64,000 nucleotides of DNA, taken from Omphiscola glabra (lineage: Eukaryota > Mollusca > Gastropoda > Lymnaeidae). The first letter of the stretch is position 1. Each line of letters begins with the position of its first letter. Position numbers and translations under genes: made by a program. The DNA lies in assembly GCA_964017045.1 (NCBI GenBank), contig OZ024794.1, positions 56,371,108-56,435,107 of the forward strand, read 5' to 3'. The notes under the pieces were generated by a model that did no database searches, had not been told where the DNA came from, and saw nothing but the letters and a program-made list of their open reading frames with translations. This document shows positions 48,383-60,262 of the stretch, piece by piece.

Positions 48383-51300
48383 GTGGTCCACCATTGTAAC
48401 CAATAATATGCAAGAGGTTTGTGAAAATTAAAGATAATTTGATTGTTACTATTAATAAAAACCGCTACACGTTTGTGCCTTTTTGGAAGTGTGCAAGAAT
48501 GTTTAACAAAATAATTCATTCAAAGAAAAAAGAATAAAGTTATATTCGGGGCAACATGGAATTTAAAAATATTTCAATAATTACATAAATTATGATAAAG
48601 CAAACAATGAGGTATTAGGAAAAGGCAATGGATCTTAGATGGATGCTGTAAACAAATAGGGCAAAGAACTATTATTTTCTTAATGATTACCAAAATCCGT
48701 TTACTGTAATGTCACATGACTTTCACAATTAGTTTTTTGGGGCTATTTAGCCTACTTTTTAAATGAAAACGACAAAAGCAAGACATTGCACCATCAGTTC
48801 ACTTCAGGCAAAAATGAATTTTATCTTTTTCGTACTAACAAATAACTATCTGGTGATACCTTATGAATGTTTCGGTGACTCCTTCAAAAACCCTCCAAGT
48901 AAAGCTAGAAGACCATGGCAGAGACTGGGCAAACTGGTAACACTGTTATTAACCTTTTATCATTCTAATTAAAAAACCAATAAACTCCTTTTTTTTCCAC
49001 TGAATATACCATAACTTTGATTGGTTGGTGACTAAACTTATTCTAAAATCTGCATGCCATCTAGCAATTTTTAAAGGAGACTGTTTGATTTTATACTTAT
49101 TTAATACTATCTTAGCTAACATCTTCTTAGGAAATAAGCAAACTGACATAATTTTGTATTTGATCAAAATGCACTTGCAAACTTTGATAATCTATATCTA
49201 TCTAGCTTTTAAAATCAGTTGGGATATATTTAAATGACAAGACCCCAAAGTGGGTTAATTATTTAAGGTGGTCATGGATAAGTAGACAACTTAAAACCCA
49301 TATTTTTCAATTAAATAAATAAGCACAACAGTTTATGCTCCAGTGACAATGGTTGGAACACAATTTTCTGTTAGAAAGCATTCAGAATTAAAGAGAGTGA
49401 GAGAGAGAGAAAGAGAGTAGAAGATGACTTGCATTTTAGTTATTTTGAAAAATATATCAATTTTTTCTAATTGTGTTTTTTTCTAATTGTGTTTTTTTCT
49501 AAATGTGTTTTTAAAAAAAACAACTTATTGAAAGTGAGAAAACTGTTGCTTTACTATAGCAATATAATCTAATGTTTCATGCTAAAGTTAGAAAATGTTA
49601 GTATTTAAATATTGTTAGCTAAAATTTGTATAGCAAATTTCAGATGTGTAGCATATTCATTAATGTATTCATGAGATTAAAATGAATAGAAAAGCTTCAA
49701 AGTGTGGGTGTGGGTAAAACTTAAGAAAACCAATTGAAGGCATGGGATCTATCAAATCAAACAATCATGTAAAAAAATATTTCAAATTCAATTATATTGT
49801 TTAAAATACCTGCAGAATTTTCACTATTGTCTCAGTGAAAAGTCCTATGCTCAAATGGCGATTGGATCAGAATAATGATGATAATTGGATTATAACTTTA
49901 GTTTAGCTAGCAAAAAAAAAAAGCATAAAACATATAGATGTGGAGACGCTACATGAGAAAAACATATGAAATGACTATTAAAAGTTTTTTTTAAATTCAT
50001 AAAATTCAGTAACAGAACTTTCATATGCCAAAAGAAAGATGAAAATATATTTAAAAATAAGATGTTAAAAAATAAATAATTTTTTTTAAAAAGAATATAG
50101 AATCATGGCAAGCAATAAAAAAAAAATCCATTTTAAAAAACATTAAACTAAATGTACAGATACTGCAGTAACTGGAAAACAAAAATAACTAACACAACTG
50201 CCAAATATGAACAGAGCAACATCTTCATTAATAAGATTCAGAAGACTTGTATCATTATTATCGTTTATATATGTTCTTTTTGTGTAGGTGACAACATTAT
50301 TGGTGGTATGTACATCAACACAGAGCTCATAAACGTGATCACAGCTCTAAATCTTTATAAAATATAAACAACCCATTTCATGATAGTTTCTTTCCGATAA
50401 AAAAACCAACCACACAAGTTCTGGTAGTTACCAGGAAATTTTTCTCTTTGCAGCTCAATTTGTTTTGCTCCAGCAAACACCGAGTTGAGCCCTTAATATC
50501 TTGATAAAATCATGTCTTTGCATTTTTTAAAGACTTTTCATTAGTGATAACAGTTTTACCATTTTAATACTGAACTTAATTTTTTTTTGATACTTAAAAA
50601 GAGAGATAACTATTTGGCAAAATGGTTGATAAAATGTGCACATAATACATATATCAGAATTCTACCATACTAACAAATGTGCATTTGCCTGATTTGAATC
50701 ACTTAAAAATATATCTGTTAATTTGCATGTATTTACAATGTGTAAATAAATGATAAACCACAAATGAAAAGTCTTTTTATGCAAGTACTGTTCCAAATTT
50801 TCTCATATCACAAGTTCTTTTTTTTTTATCACAGCCCGCAACAAGTAAAATAGTTAACTGTTGGTAATATTACATGTAAATATATAATGGCGTGCAGTTT
50901 GTATGGATTGATGCACTTAATATAAAAATCTGATGTTAAGTACTGTTGCTGTCCTTTCTGTTTGTGTATTCATCAGTGGTGTTAATGTGTTTCAGTCAAA
51001 ATAAATTGATGTTCAGCAAACAACAAACATATAACAACATGCTCTCCTTGTGAATTGCTTTGGCTTTTAAGTTTTTTTTAAAAATTTCATTGCATCAAAA
51101 ACATTTTGTGACATTACAGGAATTAGATTCTGTTTAAAATTCTGTTTTGCATGTAATAATATCCTCCTGAGAGTAGTAAGGAGCAAAGCTTTAAATACTT
51201 GCTCACTGGTATATTATTTAAGAAAAGAGCTGTGGAGATGCTTTTTGCATTTTAATATTTAATTATACCCGAAGTAGACCCGTAAAAGGGAGTAATTATT

Positions 51301-52214
51301 TTTACCTATTTCTTTCCCCCTTAAAAATATATTAAATTTTCTCATTTACATCCAATGTGAACCAAAGCAAACTCACTCATCCATTCCACTTATGGCATTA
51401 TTAAAAAATTGTTAAAATTTAGTTGGGGATTGCTAAATAAGAATAATTTGACAGTAATAATTGCTTACATTATACAGAGATGATTTTAAGAATAACTTTG
51501 ACTAAAAGTAACAAAGACCGACATGCCAATGATTGTCACGCTCTACAAAAAAAAAAAAATTAAATTTCTAATTTAAAATATAATTTCAGTGCTTAAAATT
51601 TTTAAAGAATGTTGGACAACTTTTCTTTTCTTTTAAAGGGTTAAATAAATGGTTTTCAGCAGAGAATCATTAAAAACTCACATTTACACACACACAATTT
51701 AGTGATAGGCATTTAGGGTCTGCCCAGTGTGTAACCTTGTTGAAATTTTTAGTAACCGTCATGCACAATTTGCACTTTTTTAATCTCAGTAAGCACTCAG
51801 ATTGCCAATACATTTCTAGACTTTAGGCATGTAGAAAACCTAACATATACTTTAACACATCAAATTTAAAAAAAACAAAAACAACTCTTGACAAAGTTAA
51901 CCTAGAAAGGTGAATTTCACACAGCCAAAAAAAAAATAGGAGGGAAAATTTAGAAACAGTACTAAAAAGATACAAATGGGTAGTAATTCATTTTTAACAA
52001 ATTGATTGAGAAAATTAATGAGAAAATCTATTTACCCATGTGCCTCTAAATCTACAAAGTGTTTATTGAATATTTGCATCTTTCCTGATTTTCCATTATT
52101 TTACACAAATGTTGAAGCTCTAATATATCAATGGTGCTTTTTTTAAATTATAATAAACTGTTGAAGCCTTTAGAGTCCTGTCAATACTTTCAATTCATTT
52201 AAGTCTGGATTAGC

Positions 52215-55200
52215 TTATGAATACATCCTCCACACCTGGTCTTCTAACAACTCATTCATGTAGGCATTGTCTGCACTTGCATTCCTAAAGAAAACGGCTG
52301 GTGGAACACTGAACTCTGGTAGCAGATGCCACTTCCTTCCAAGGCTTTCTGAAACCTGGGAATGATGAAGGATAGAATAAGCAATGCAAATCCTGTAATG
52401 CCCCCTCCCCCCTGTCACATCCAAGAAAGTAGACATGTTTAATGATAACTTTAACTAATAAATAGTTTTATTTACAAATAAGATCTCATTCCACAACTAT
52501 GTTTTAGTCTCATTTTCCCTAATGAGAAATCAGTAGCTTAATTCATTTGATTAAGATTTTCGCATGATAAAATCCTGAAATTTTAACAAAGTAGCTAAAA
52601 AATAAAACTTTTACTACAGGTAAAATAGCATGTTAATATAATAATATCATTAATTACAAATGTTAACATCATAATAGAACCCATTTAAAATATTGCCAAA
52701 CATTCTCACCTTATACTGCAGATCCAAGAGAGCTTCATCTTCATCATAATAGTCTTCGTCTTCCTCACTCCAGAAAACACAACAAGATGGCACCATCAAT
52801 TCACGTAGTCCACTCCTGAGGCGGGCAATGGCTACCAAGTCTTTCTGGTCCAAAGAAACACCTGCAATATCCATAATATTGTTGAGCAAATGGTTTTTAA
52901 TTTTTGGATACATGTTAGAAAACTTGTGATTGTAAAATAAAGATAAAGAAAAATTATATGTCAGTGAAACAAATTTTCAACTAGTGATAGAGTTGAAGGA
53001 AAGTGCGGTAAGAGCTTCGTTGAATCTGATGTATATCATATAGTTTTATATAAAAAAGTATGGTACAGAAACAACATACCAATAAGTTTCAAGACTTCCA
53101 GTCTAGTGCAACGCCAGGCCAGCATTACAAAAGGATCCTCTGTATCATAACCATTATTATAGTTGATGGGTTGAATTTCAATTGCTTCTATAATTGTAAG
53201 GGAACGCAAGGTAGAGCGGTAGTGACTGCTTATCATGTTTAACGATGCAACACTCATGTCTCCACAAAAGTACTGACGAAAGTGCGTTAGCGGCATAGAG
53301 GGTTTCAGAATATCCAAAAGTGCCTGAATACCTTCTATTGAGTGGACTAAGTTTAGTGTCAACTCCAAGTTAGGACTAGCATCAGTCAGTTCCTTCCACA
53401 TTTCCTCTGTAGGTTGTCTTGGGCCAACACGGTGGATATGAATGCTGAGACTCTGCAATGGAGGAGCTGTGTGCATACGGTGAGCCAAACTTGCCATTAA
53501 CTTTGGGGAGAGAAAATCATAGTCTAAACTCAGTGATCGCAGATTTGAAAATGCAGATAAGCTGTCTAGTCCAATGAAAGGAAGGTTATAGTTACTGGAG
53601 TCTTCCTTCACACTGGCAAGATGCAGAGATTGGAGTGAGGGTCCATGATGCTTGACGAGGAGGCTGAGCACTTCTTGGGAGTTATTTAAAAGGATTTCAG
53701 TGCAGCCCAAAGACAAGTGGAGGAGACGCCTGTTTCTTTTCACCACCAATCGAAGTGATTCAAGAAAGCTGGGGGAAAACATACATTCATTATTGACTAC
53801 TGTCAAAACTAAAAGCGACAGGAATAATTGAACAATAATTATATATATTATTATATAGATAAACATGGAATGCGAATTGGGATCAAATGGTAGTGCAAGC
53901 GCAATTAACTACAACCATGAATCTAGCAAGATTCAAATTACTGACCTGTGGTGTCAGGGAATGGTGGTGATTAAATTGTGTCGAATACTCCTTAACTAAG
54001 CTCCAAAATAATATCATTATTATGAAATGGCTAAGAAATGTCCCTCCCACCCCCCACCGGATAAAAGCTCAACAGGCTATTTCTAAAAACAATATTACAA
54101 TGAGATGTTTTTATTATTTAAAAATTATTATTTTTATTTTTTTGTTTTAAATAATAAAGTCAATCAATTCATCGAGATAATTAATTTAAACTAATTGTTT
54201 TTTAAAAACACAATCGTTTCAAGACTATTAAATAAAGATGATAAATTTAATTCCCTAAGGTGAGGCAAATAAAATTGCGTTTTTTTAAAATAAAAATATA
54301 CTGGGCATTTTGTCAAAATCTGATGATCACATATAATTGGCTTTATAATTTATATGTACACATAGCTTAGCAGGTGATTTAAAACTACACAATTTTCAAG
54401 GAGAAATTCTTTACCTAACCGATGATAACTGCTTTTAGTATATGTCAATGATAATACATTGCTTTGTGTCAGTTCTGAGATGGATTAACTTTCAACTTTT
54501 AACTGTACTCTGCAATGGATATAAATACTGGGGTACTGATGCAACGATTATGAGATTCATTGAAACATAGTTTTTTCATTAAAATCTGCAAAGGCCGAAA
54601 ACGTTTTTTTGAACTGGGCATCAGCATCCTTATTTTCAGGAGAAACAGGCGTCTTAACATTATATTTTTAAACTGCTTTTTATGTTTTAGCTCATGTTTT
54701 ATTCTTTCTTTAAAAAAATTCATATGATAATTGTTCTTTAAAAACCAGTAACTGATAGTTGTTTTCAAAAACAGATTGATAATAGGCATAGGACATCTGA
54801 TTATCAATTACCATCCTTAACATACTAATAAAACACATGAGGATAATTGCTCTAATTGATGTCACCCTATTATTGCTGAATATTTGACACCCTCTCCTTT
54901 CCACCACTGACACACACAAAAATTAGATAACCTTGTCACATGTATACCCATCACTGATAGCAGGTAGGAGGATATGCAATATGGTGCCTTGGTGTGACAA
55001 TGGTGAGAATTAGAGGGGTAGGGTTGTATGGGTAAGGGAAAGTTCGACATTAGTTTAGTTAGCCATAGACCATAAATAGGGAAAGTTCGACATTAGTTTA
55101 GTTAGCCATAGACCATAAATAGGGAAAGTTCGACATTAGTTTAGTTAGCCATAGACCATAAATATAGGGAATGTACCATTTTTCTAAACATACAATATGT

Positions 55201-56241
55201 AATGTTGATTAATATTATCTGTCATCTGTCTTATTCTTTCTATCTTTATCTTCTAATACTATCAATCATTGCATCAGTACAGCCATAAGAGCAAAAGTAC
55301 CAAAGGGGACAGAGCTTGGATTTGGACTTTGGGTTCATTATTCTATTACAAGGCGTAGGTACTAAACTTTGGCCATATGGCCCATATTATTATATAGTTT
55401 AGACAATAGACTATTACTATTGAGTATAGAATAGACTTTACATAAGATAGTATAAGTATAAGTATAGGGGGGCCTAAACTAAAGTTATAGTTATATAGCA
55501 ATTCAAATATAATTTATTAATTATTATTAATATTAGTGTTGATAGAGTGGAAATATCATCTGTACTGTAACTGTGTAACTTAACTTATTGTATGTCTGTC
55601 ATGTCTTAGTTTTATAATTTCAGTACTTTCAGTTTGTTTAGAAATTTATTATTGCCATAAATTATAAAACATAAGCTAATTGATAAAAGAGGATAAATCA
55701 AAATCAGCTGTATAAAGAAACAAAGAACTTCAGTACAGGCATGCTACAATACTTGCAACTAGTAATAATAGCCTACGTTTGTTAAGTATGTTGACTAAAA
55801 ACAGCTGATTCAAAACGAGGCTATGTAAACAATTCAACATCATACAATCTGGGACAATGTACTTTACCTTTCCAAACTGCCATCGCCTCCATCGAAATAA
55901 CAATTTGATGGGCGAAGGGACAAGCATTCCAGTTGTCCATTTCTAGACAACAGTTCTAATAAACGGGTACAATCCCATACTTGCGAATTTCGCGTCGAAT
56001 TAAACTCAATCGTTACTTCCTTCACAAATTTCGCGCATTTGGAACTAAAAAATCTGGATCTTGTGCGGCCTTTGTAATTCAAATTGAAGGTTATCACCGG
56101 CCAAAACTGAGGCAGAAACAGATATTCCCTCCATTTATGACACGTTGATGAGGCTCTGATCCTGTCTTTGGGGGACAGTTTCGAAAAAATATCCTCAAGG
56201 ACAACACTGGGCAGTGAAGCCCAGTCGCCTCCAGCTGCCAT
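52215..56241 (-). CDS. FBXO33: FBXO33, F-box only protein 33, complete
   Basis: Substrate-recognition subunit of an SCF (SKP1–CUL1–F-box) ubiquitin ligase; the vertebrate protein targets YB-1. Exons on the minus strand: 56241–55868, 53768–53080, 52861–52710, 52355–52215; 1,356 bases, 451 residues plus stop (human 555). All junction phases agree (for example GAA AG|C TTT). The F-box is at residues about 7–50 (WASLPSVVLEDIFSKLSPKD, then RIRASSTCHKWREYLFLPQFW). LRR-like repeats follow (LQSLHLASV, LRSLSLDYDFLS). The family signature EDPFVMLAWRCTRLEVLKL is near residue 345, then KDLVAIARLRSGLREL. The third exon adds an acidic run SEEDEDYYDEDEAL. The human N-terminal extension is missing, since translation starts just before the F-box. 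The last exon keeps VSESLGRKWHLLPEFSV. Identity is strong. Confidence 0.95.
53945..55035. other. FBXO33 intron 1, distal part
   Basis: AT-rich intron between the 56241–55868 and 53768–53080 exons. No exon or transposon was recognised. Confidence 0.45.
55036..55164. repeat. 43-bp tandem repeat, 3 copies
   Basis: Units beginning GGGAAAGTTCGACATTAGTT start at 55036, 55079 and 55122 and are identical apart from the end of the last. Intron 1 of FBXO33. Confidence 0.95.
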
Positions 56242-56253
56242 TTCTTACATTTC

Positions 56254-56328
56254 TGACGTAAACGTCACGTGACTAATGTTGTGTTTAAGATCTATATTTA
56301 GAAATATGTTTCTCTCAAGATCACGTGG
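56254..56328 (-). promoter_or_regulatory. FBXO33 proximal promoter motifs: paired CRE halves and two E-boxes
   Basis: Just upstream of the start codon lie TGACGTA (56254–56260), ACGTCA (56262–56267) and the palindrome GTCACGTGAC (56264–56273), the core of CLEAR/E-box sites for bHLH-ZIP factors. A second TCACGTG is at 56321. The cluster is 13–87 bp from the ATG. Whether it is upstream of the transcription start or in the 5' UTR is not known. Confidence 0.45.
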
Positions 56329-58106
56329 TTTTTAAAATAGATTTTACGTCATAATTTTTGTATCAGTTCTGCCCCCTCATGCCTCATAGTGGTCATAGGT
56401 GGAAATTGTTTAGTTGTCTAGTAGCATGTCTAATGAAAAATTAAACAACCAATAAAAACAAAGTTTTTAGTATAAATGCATTATAAATTACATGCATTTT
56501 TATTATTTTATTTTATATTAATATTCTAGTGTCCCATGCGCCGAAGATTTATTTCACCAACTAATACTATTTCAGAAAAACAAAAAGAAAATATTACACA
56601 CCAAATGCACTTGACTTGCGACATTTTGACTTAATATAGTACATACTGTTAAATTATAATTTCAGTAACTATTATTTAAATATGTTATTTCAGTACATGA
56701 TTTAAAATGTTGTTTAGCCAACAGTGGCAACAGTTAGGATTTTTTGCATGTAGATTTAAATGGGTTATTCTAATATCTATACATAATTAAACATGTTTTT
56801 GTAGTTAAATCACTACAGTTAAATTCCCAGTTGAAAACACTAGTGGCAATTTTAATAGGGTTCTTTGATACTGTGTCAGATTGCTACGATTTACACAATT
56901 ATGGTTTTGCATTACCCAGTAATTGACTTTTCAAACTTTTGATATTTGTATATACAATATTCGAAGCGTGTTTTCTCAAAATCGCACTTTGGTCATGTTT
57001 GTCGCATGAAATAATAGAAAATAAAAACTTTTGGACACATTTTAAAACAGTTCTTATTATTTTTATTATCAAGTCCAGACCTATACAAACATAATAAAAA
57101 TCAAATTTGGTCGGTGAGATTCGACTGAAACCGTCGCGGAGTGTCACATTATAGATATGAGAATGGGGAAAACGCGCGGGCCGCATTAACACTAAACTTT
57201 GCTGTCAGGTATCGGGTCGCAAAATATCGTCTAAAGCTTTCCAGCCACAAACTGGACTGACAAGCGACCCCATCGTCGAAAATAGCCTTGGCCTTGGTTA
57301 TTTTTGCATGCGAAGGACGAACTACATGCAATTTTGTAGAGTTGAATTAACATGTAGATGATCTTTAACACCAACCACCACAATCAATTTTTCCTTTGCT
57401 AAGGAGTGGTCAGTGGAGTGAAATATTCCCACACCTTATGCCGTTTAATTATCACCGAACTCTACTACCTACCAAATCACCAATCTTCTCACTAATGGTT
57501 ATAATGATTCACTTAACAAACCAACAAACCAGCACAGTCAACCAATTGTTGTTATTCATCAAAGGCAGACAAAATAGAAGGTCTATTGCGCGTACATTAT
57601 TTTTAAAACTCATTAAAAACAACAAAAGAACGAAAGGAATGGTAATACATGAAAACATTATTTTTTTAAAAAGGGGTAGGGGGGAAGTGGGAGGTGGGGA
57701 GAGAGAATATCTTAAAGTATACTCTCACAATTTATTTGGCAGTAGAAGGACTCTCATTTCTGCTTAAGTTAGTGCTAAACTATTACCGGAATTCCAGTTG
57801 TGGGATTTGAAACCGATAACCGGTTGTTGATTTTTACAGAACATTATACCGGTAGTTTTTTTAAAAAAAAAGAATAGAAAAAGATGGGCGTATTACTATA
57901 GAAAAAAAAGTTATATATTTAAAATAAATATCATGTAAATAAAAGTATTACAAACTATCAAATTTCATAAATAACAAATCTCTGGGTCCGTGTAACGCTG
58001 TGTTCGATAGGCGCGAAAAATAAAACCCCCAGAAGTCATCACTATTGCAATTCTTATAATAAAAGGAAATTAGTAAAACACAACAAGGTTAAACCTGAAA
58101 AAAGGA
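56329..58106. other. Intergenic sequence upstream of FBXO33
   Basis: No family-recognisable exon. A somewhat GC-richer patch at 57100–57330 (AAAACGCGCGGGCCGCATTA) might be an unrecognised element or promoter. Open frames here are not supported as genes. Confidence 0.4.
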
Positions 58107-58170
58107 ACGCAACAAAACAACGAACGTGTCGACAGGAAGCTTCCATCAGCGAACAAACAGAAAAACGAAT
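58107..58170. repeat. Dispersed repeat, second copy of 33193–33260
   Basis: AACAAAACAACGAACGTGTC then GACAGGAAGCTTCCATCAGC, same orientation as the copy near 33.2 kb. Confidence 0.6.
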
Positions 58171-58377
58171 AAAAACTAAAAAATATAAAAAAATATAACA
58201 TAGCACTCAGCTGAGAAGTAGTGTCCACGAGGGCAGCAAAAGATTTGTGGGCGATTCTTACAAAGTAAGTTACTTAAAAGTAAAATCATGTTTTGTCAAG
58301 TAAGTTCAGCAGATGGGAAGTTCACGCATTGCTGTCGTCATTGTTTTGTGTGGTTTATTTATTATTATTTTTTTTTT

Positions 58378-58392
58378 TTGGGGGGGGGGGGG
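58378..58392. repeat. Poly-T/poly-G junction
   Basis: T-run followed by a run of about 13 G; simple sequence. Confidence 0.8.
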
Positions 58393-58745
58393 TATTTTTA
58401 GAACAATATAATGACGTATATAACCGGTACCCGCTTCGCCGGTCAGATGGCATAGGAAAGGGAAAATAGTGAGGGGGGGGGGCGGTCCACCCCTGGCGGC
58501 ACTTTTTTCCTGGATAAAGCGGTGGGCGGCATTTTTGGCATAGTCCAACAAAAAGAAAGAGATTAAAAGACATTGTATTTGATCATCCATTACTAGACAT
58601 ATTATCAGATACTGGAACTCTGAAAATCCCGGTGAGAGGCTCAATGTTCCCCTGCTCAAACTTCGTAGTAGAAGTAGACCTACATTGACCAAATGAACAA
58701 AGTGGATTACATATGAACTGATTGAATGGAAATCACGACCATTTT

Positions 58746-59345
58746 GCCCTTGGAATTTGATGTCTTTTTACCCTTAGAATATGATGTCTTTACCCTTAGA
58801 ATGTGATGTCCTTTAAACGTAAGAATTTGATGTCTTTTTACCCTTAAAATTTAATGTTTTTACCCTTAGAATGTGATGTCTTTTACCCTTAAATTGATGT
58901 CTTTTTACCCTTAAAATTTGATGCCTTTTACCCTGAGAATTTGATGTCTTTTTACCCTTAGAATTTGATGTCTTTTTACCCGTAGAATGTGATGTCTTTT
59001 TACCCTTAAATTGATGTCTTTTTACCCTTAAAATTTGATGTCTTTTTACCCTTAACATTTGATGCCTTTTACCCTTAGAATTTGATTTTTTACCCTCAGA
59101 ATTTGATGTCTTTTTACCCTTAAAATTGTATGTCTTTTACCCTTAGAAGTTGACGTTTTTTACCCTTAGAATTTGATGTCTTTTTACCCTTAAAATTGTA
59201 TGTCTTTTACCCTTAGAAGTTGACGTTTTTTACCCTTAGAATTTGATGTCTTTTACCTTTTGAATTTTATATCTTTTTACCCTTAGAAGTTGATGCCTTT
59301 TACCCTTAGAATTTGATGTTTTTTTACCCTTAGAATTGAATGTCT
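58746..59345. repeat. Variable ~24-bp minisatellite, roughly 24 copies
   Basis: TTTGATGTCTTTTTACCCTT then AGAA recurs for 600 bp with unit lengths of about 20–26 bp and many point variants (ATGTCTTTTACCC, ATGCCTTTTACCC, GACGTTTTTTACCC). A 68-bp block (59092–59159) is repeated at 59160–59227. Minus-strand frames read as LRVKRHQ-type repeats without other coding signs. Confidence 0.9.
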
Positions 59346-59489
59346 TTTTTTCTTCTTCCATTCATTAACGCAGTCCGTGCACTAGCTCTTTAAAAATCAT
59401 ACCCAACGTCCTTGTAAACACCTCGAACAACACCGGAATTTTTTGCTAAATTGGTCTCACTCGTGAGCTCATCGTAATGATGTAATCAG

Positions 59490-59818
59490 GTTGTTTAGTC
59501 TATGTGACAACGAGGTTGTTTAGTCTATGTGACAACGAGGTTGTTTAGTCTATGTCGACAACGAGGTTGTTTAGTCTATGTCGACAACGAGGTTGTTTAG
59601 TCTATGTGACAACGAGGTTGTTTAGTCTATGTGACAACGAGGTTGTTTAGTCTATGTGACAACGAGGTTGTTTAGTCTATGTCGACAACGAGGTTGTTTA
59701 GTCTATGTGACAACGAAGTTGTTTAGTCTATGTGACAACGAGGTTGTTTAGTCTATGTGACAACGAGGTTGTTTAGTCTATGTCGACAACGAGGTTGTTT
59801 AGTCTATGTGACAACGAT
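59490..59818. repeat. 25/26-bp minisatellite, 13 copies
   Basis: Unit GTTGTTTAGTCTATGTGACA then ACGAG starts at 59490, 59515, 59540, 59566, 59592, 59617, 59642, 59667, 59693, 59718, 59743, 59768 and 59794. Units carry either GTGAC (25 bp) or GTCGAC (26 bp). The two kinds alternate in blocks. Confidence 0.95.
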
Positions 59819-60004
59819 ATTATGTAAAACCCGAGAAGATCATTTTGCTTTATAATACTTTATTTAACAGAGACAGAGACGTGATCGGCATGTACGTACG
59901 TGGGGGGTTGGGGGGGGGGTAATTCTTGATGACGACACCCATTTAGCTGGAGTGGGGTCACGAATTTATAACGATATATTGTTAGGCGTATCTTGAAATG
60001 TGGT

Positions 60005-60262
60005 GGAAAGAAATTTCGTCGACGGAAAATTGATCCACAGAAGTTTGATCGAACGAAAGTTCGGTCCAATTTTATTTTCAGTTCACACGATCAAATTCAA
60101 AATTTTGGGTTAAATTTCTTTTTGAAAGCATTATTATTATTACGTTTTACTATATAGTATAGTGCGTTCAAAAAGAAATTTGACGAACATTTGCTCGTGT
60201 GAACTAAAAAGAAATTCTACCCAACTTCCGTTCGATCAAATTTCCTTTGACCAAGATGGTGT
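60005..60262. mobile_element. Long palindromic MITE
   Basis: TTTGATCGAACGAAAGTTCG on the left and AACTTCCGTTCGATCAAATT on the right, with AGTTCACACGA facing TCGTGTGAACT and AAATTTCTTTTTGAA facing TTCAAAAAGAAATTT. They make an imperfect inverted repeat across the whole unit, folding around about 60140. No coding. No target duplication was resolved. Confidence 0.7.

Larger units (their letters stand above)
38616..52214. other. Gene-poor 13.6-kb stretch
   Basis: No exon with family resemblance was found on either strand; open frames are short and AT-driven. It contains the repeats listed separately (40282, 40838, 44362, 44955, 45478, 46044, 48092) plus poly-T near 46700–46720. The right-hand end is presumably the FBXO33 3' UTR, with TTTATT (AATAAA on the minus strand) at 52062–52067. 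Confidence 0.5.

Noticed and set aside
56899..57331. Two overlapping minus-strand open frames of 60 and 97 residues
   Set aside because: No family pattern and frame crosses between them; likely chance or an unknown repeat.
58746..59818. CRISPR-like arrays
   Set aside because: Units are contiguous head-to-tail repeats without unique spacers, and the DNA is eukaryotic; these are minisatellites.
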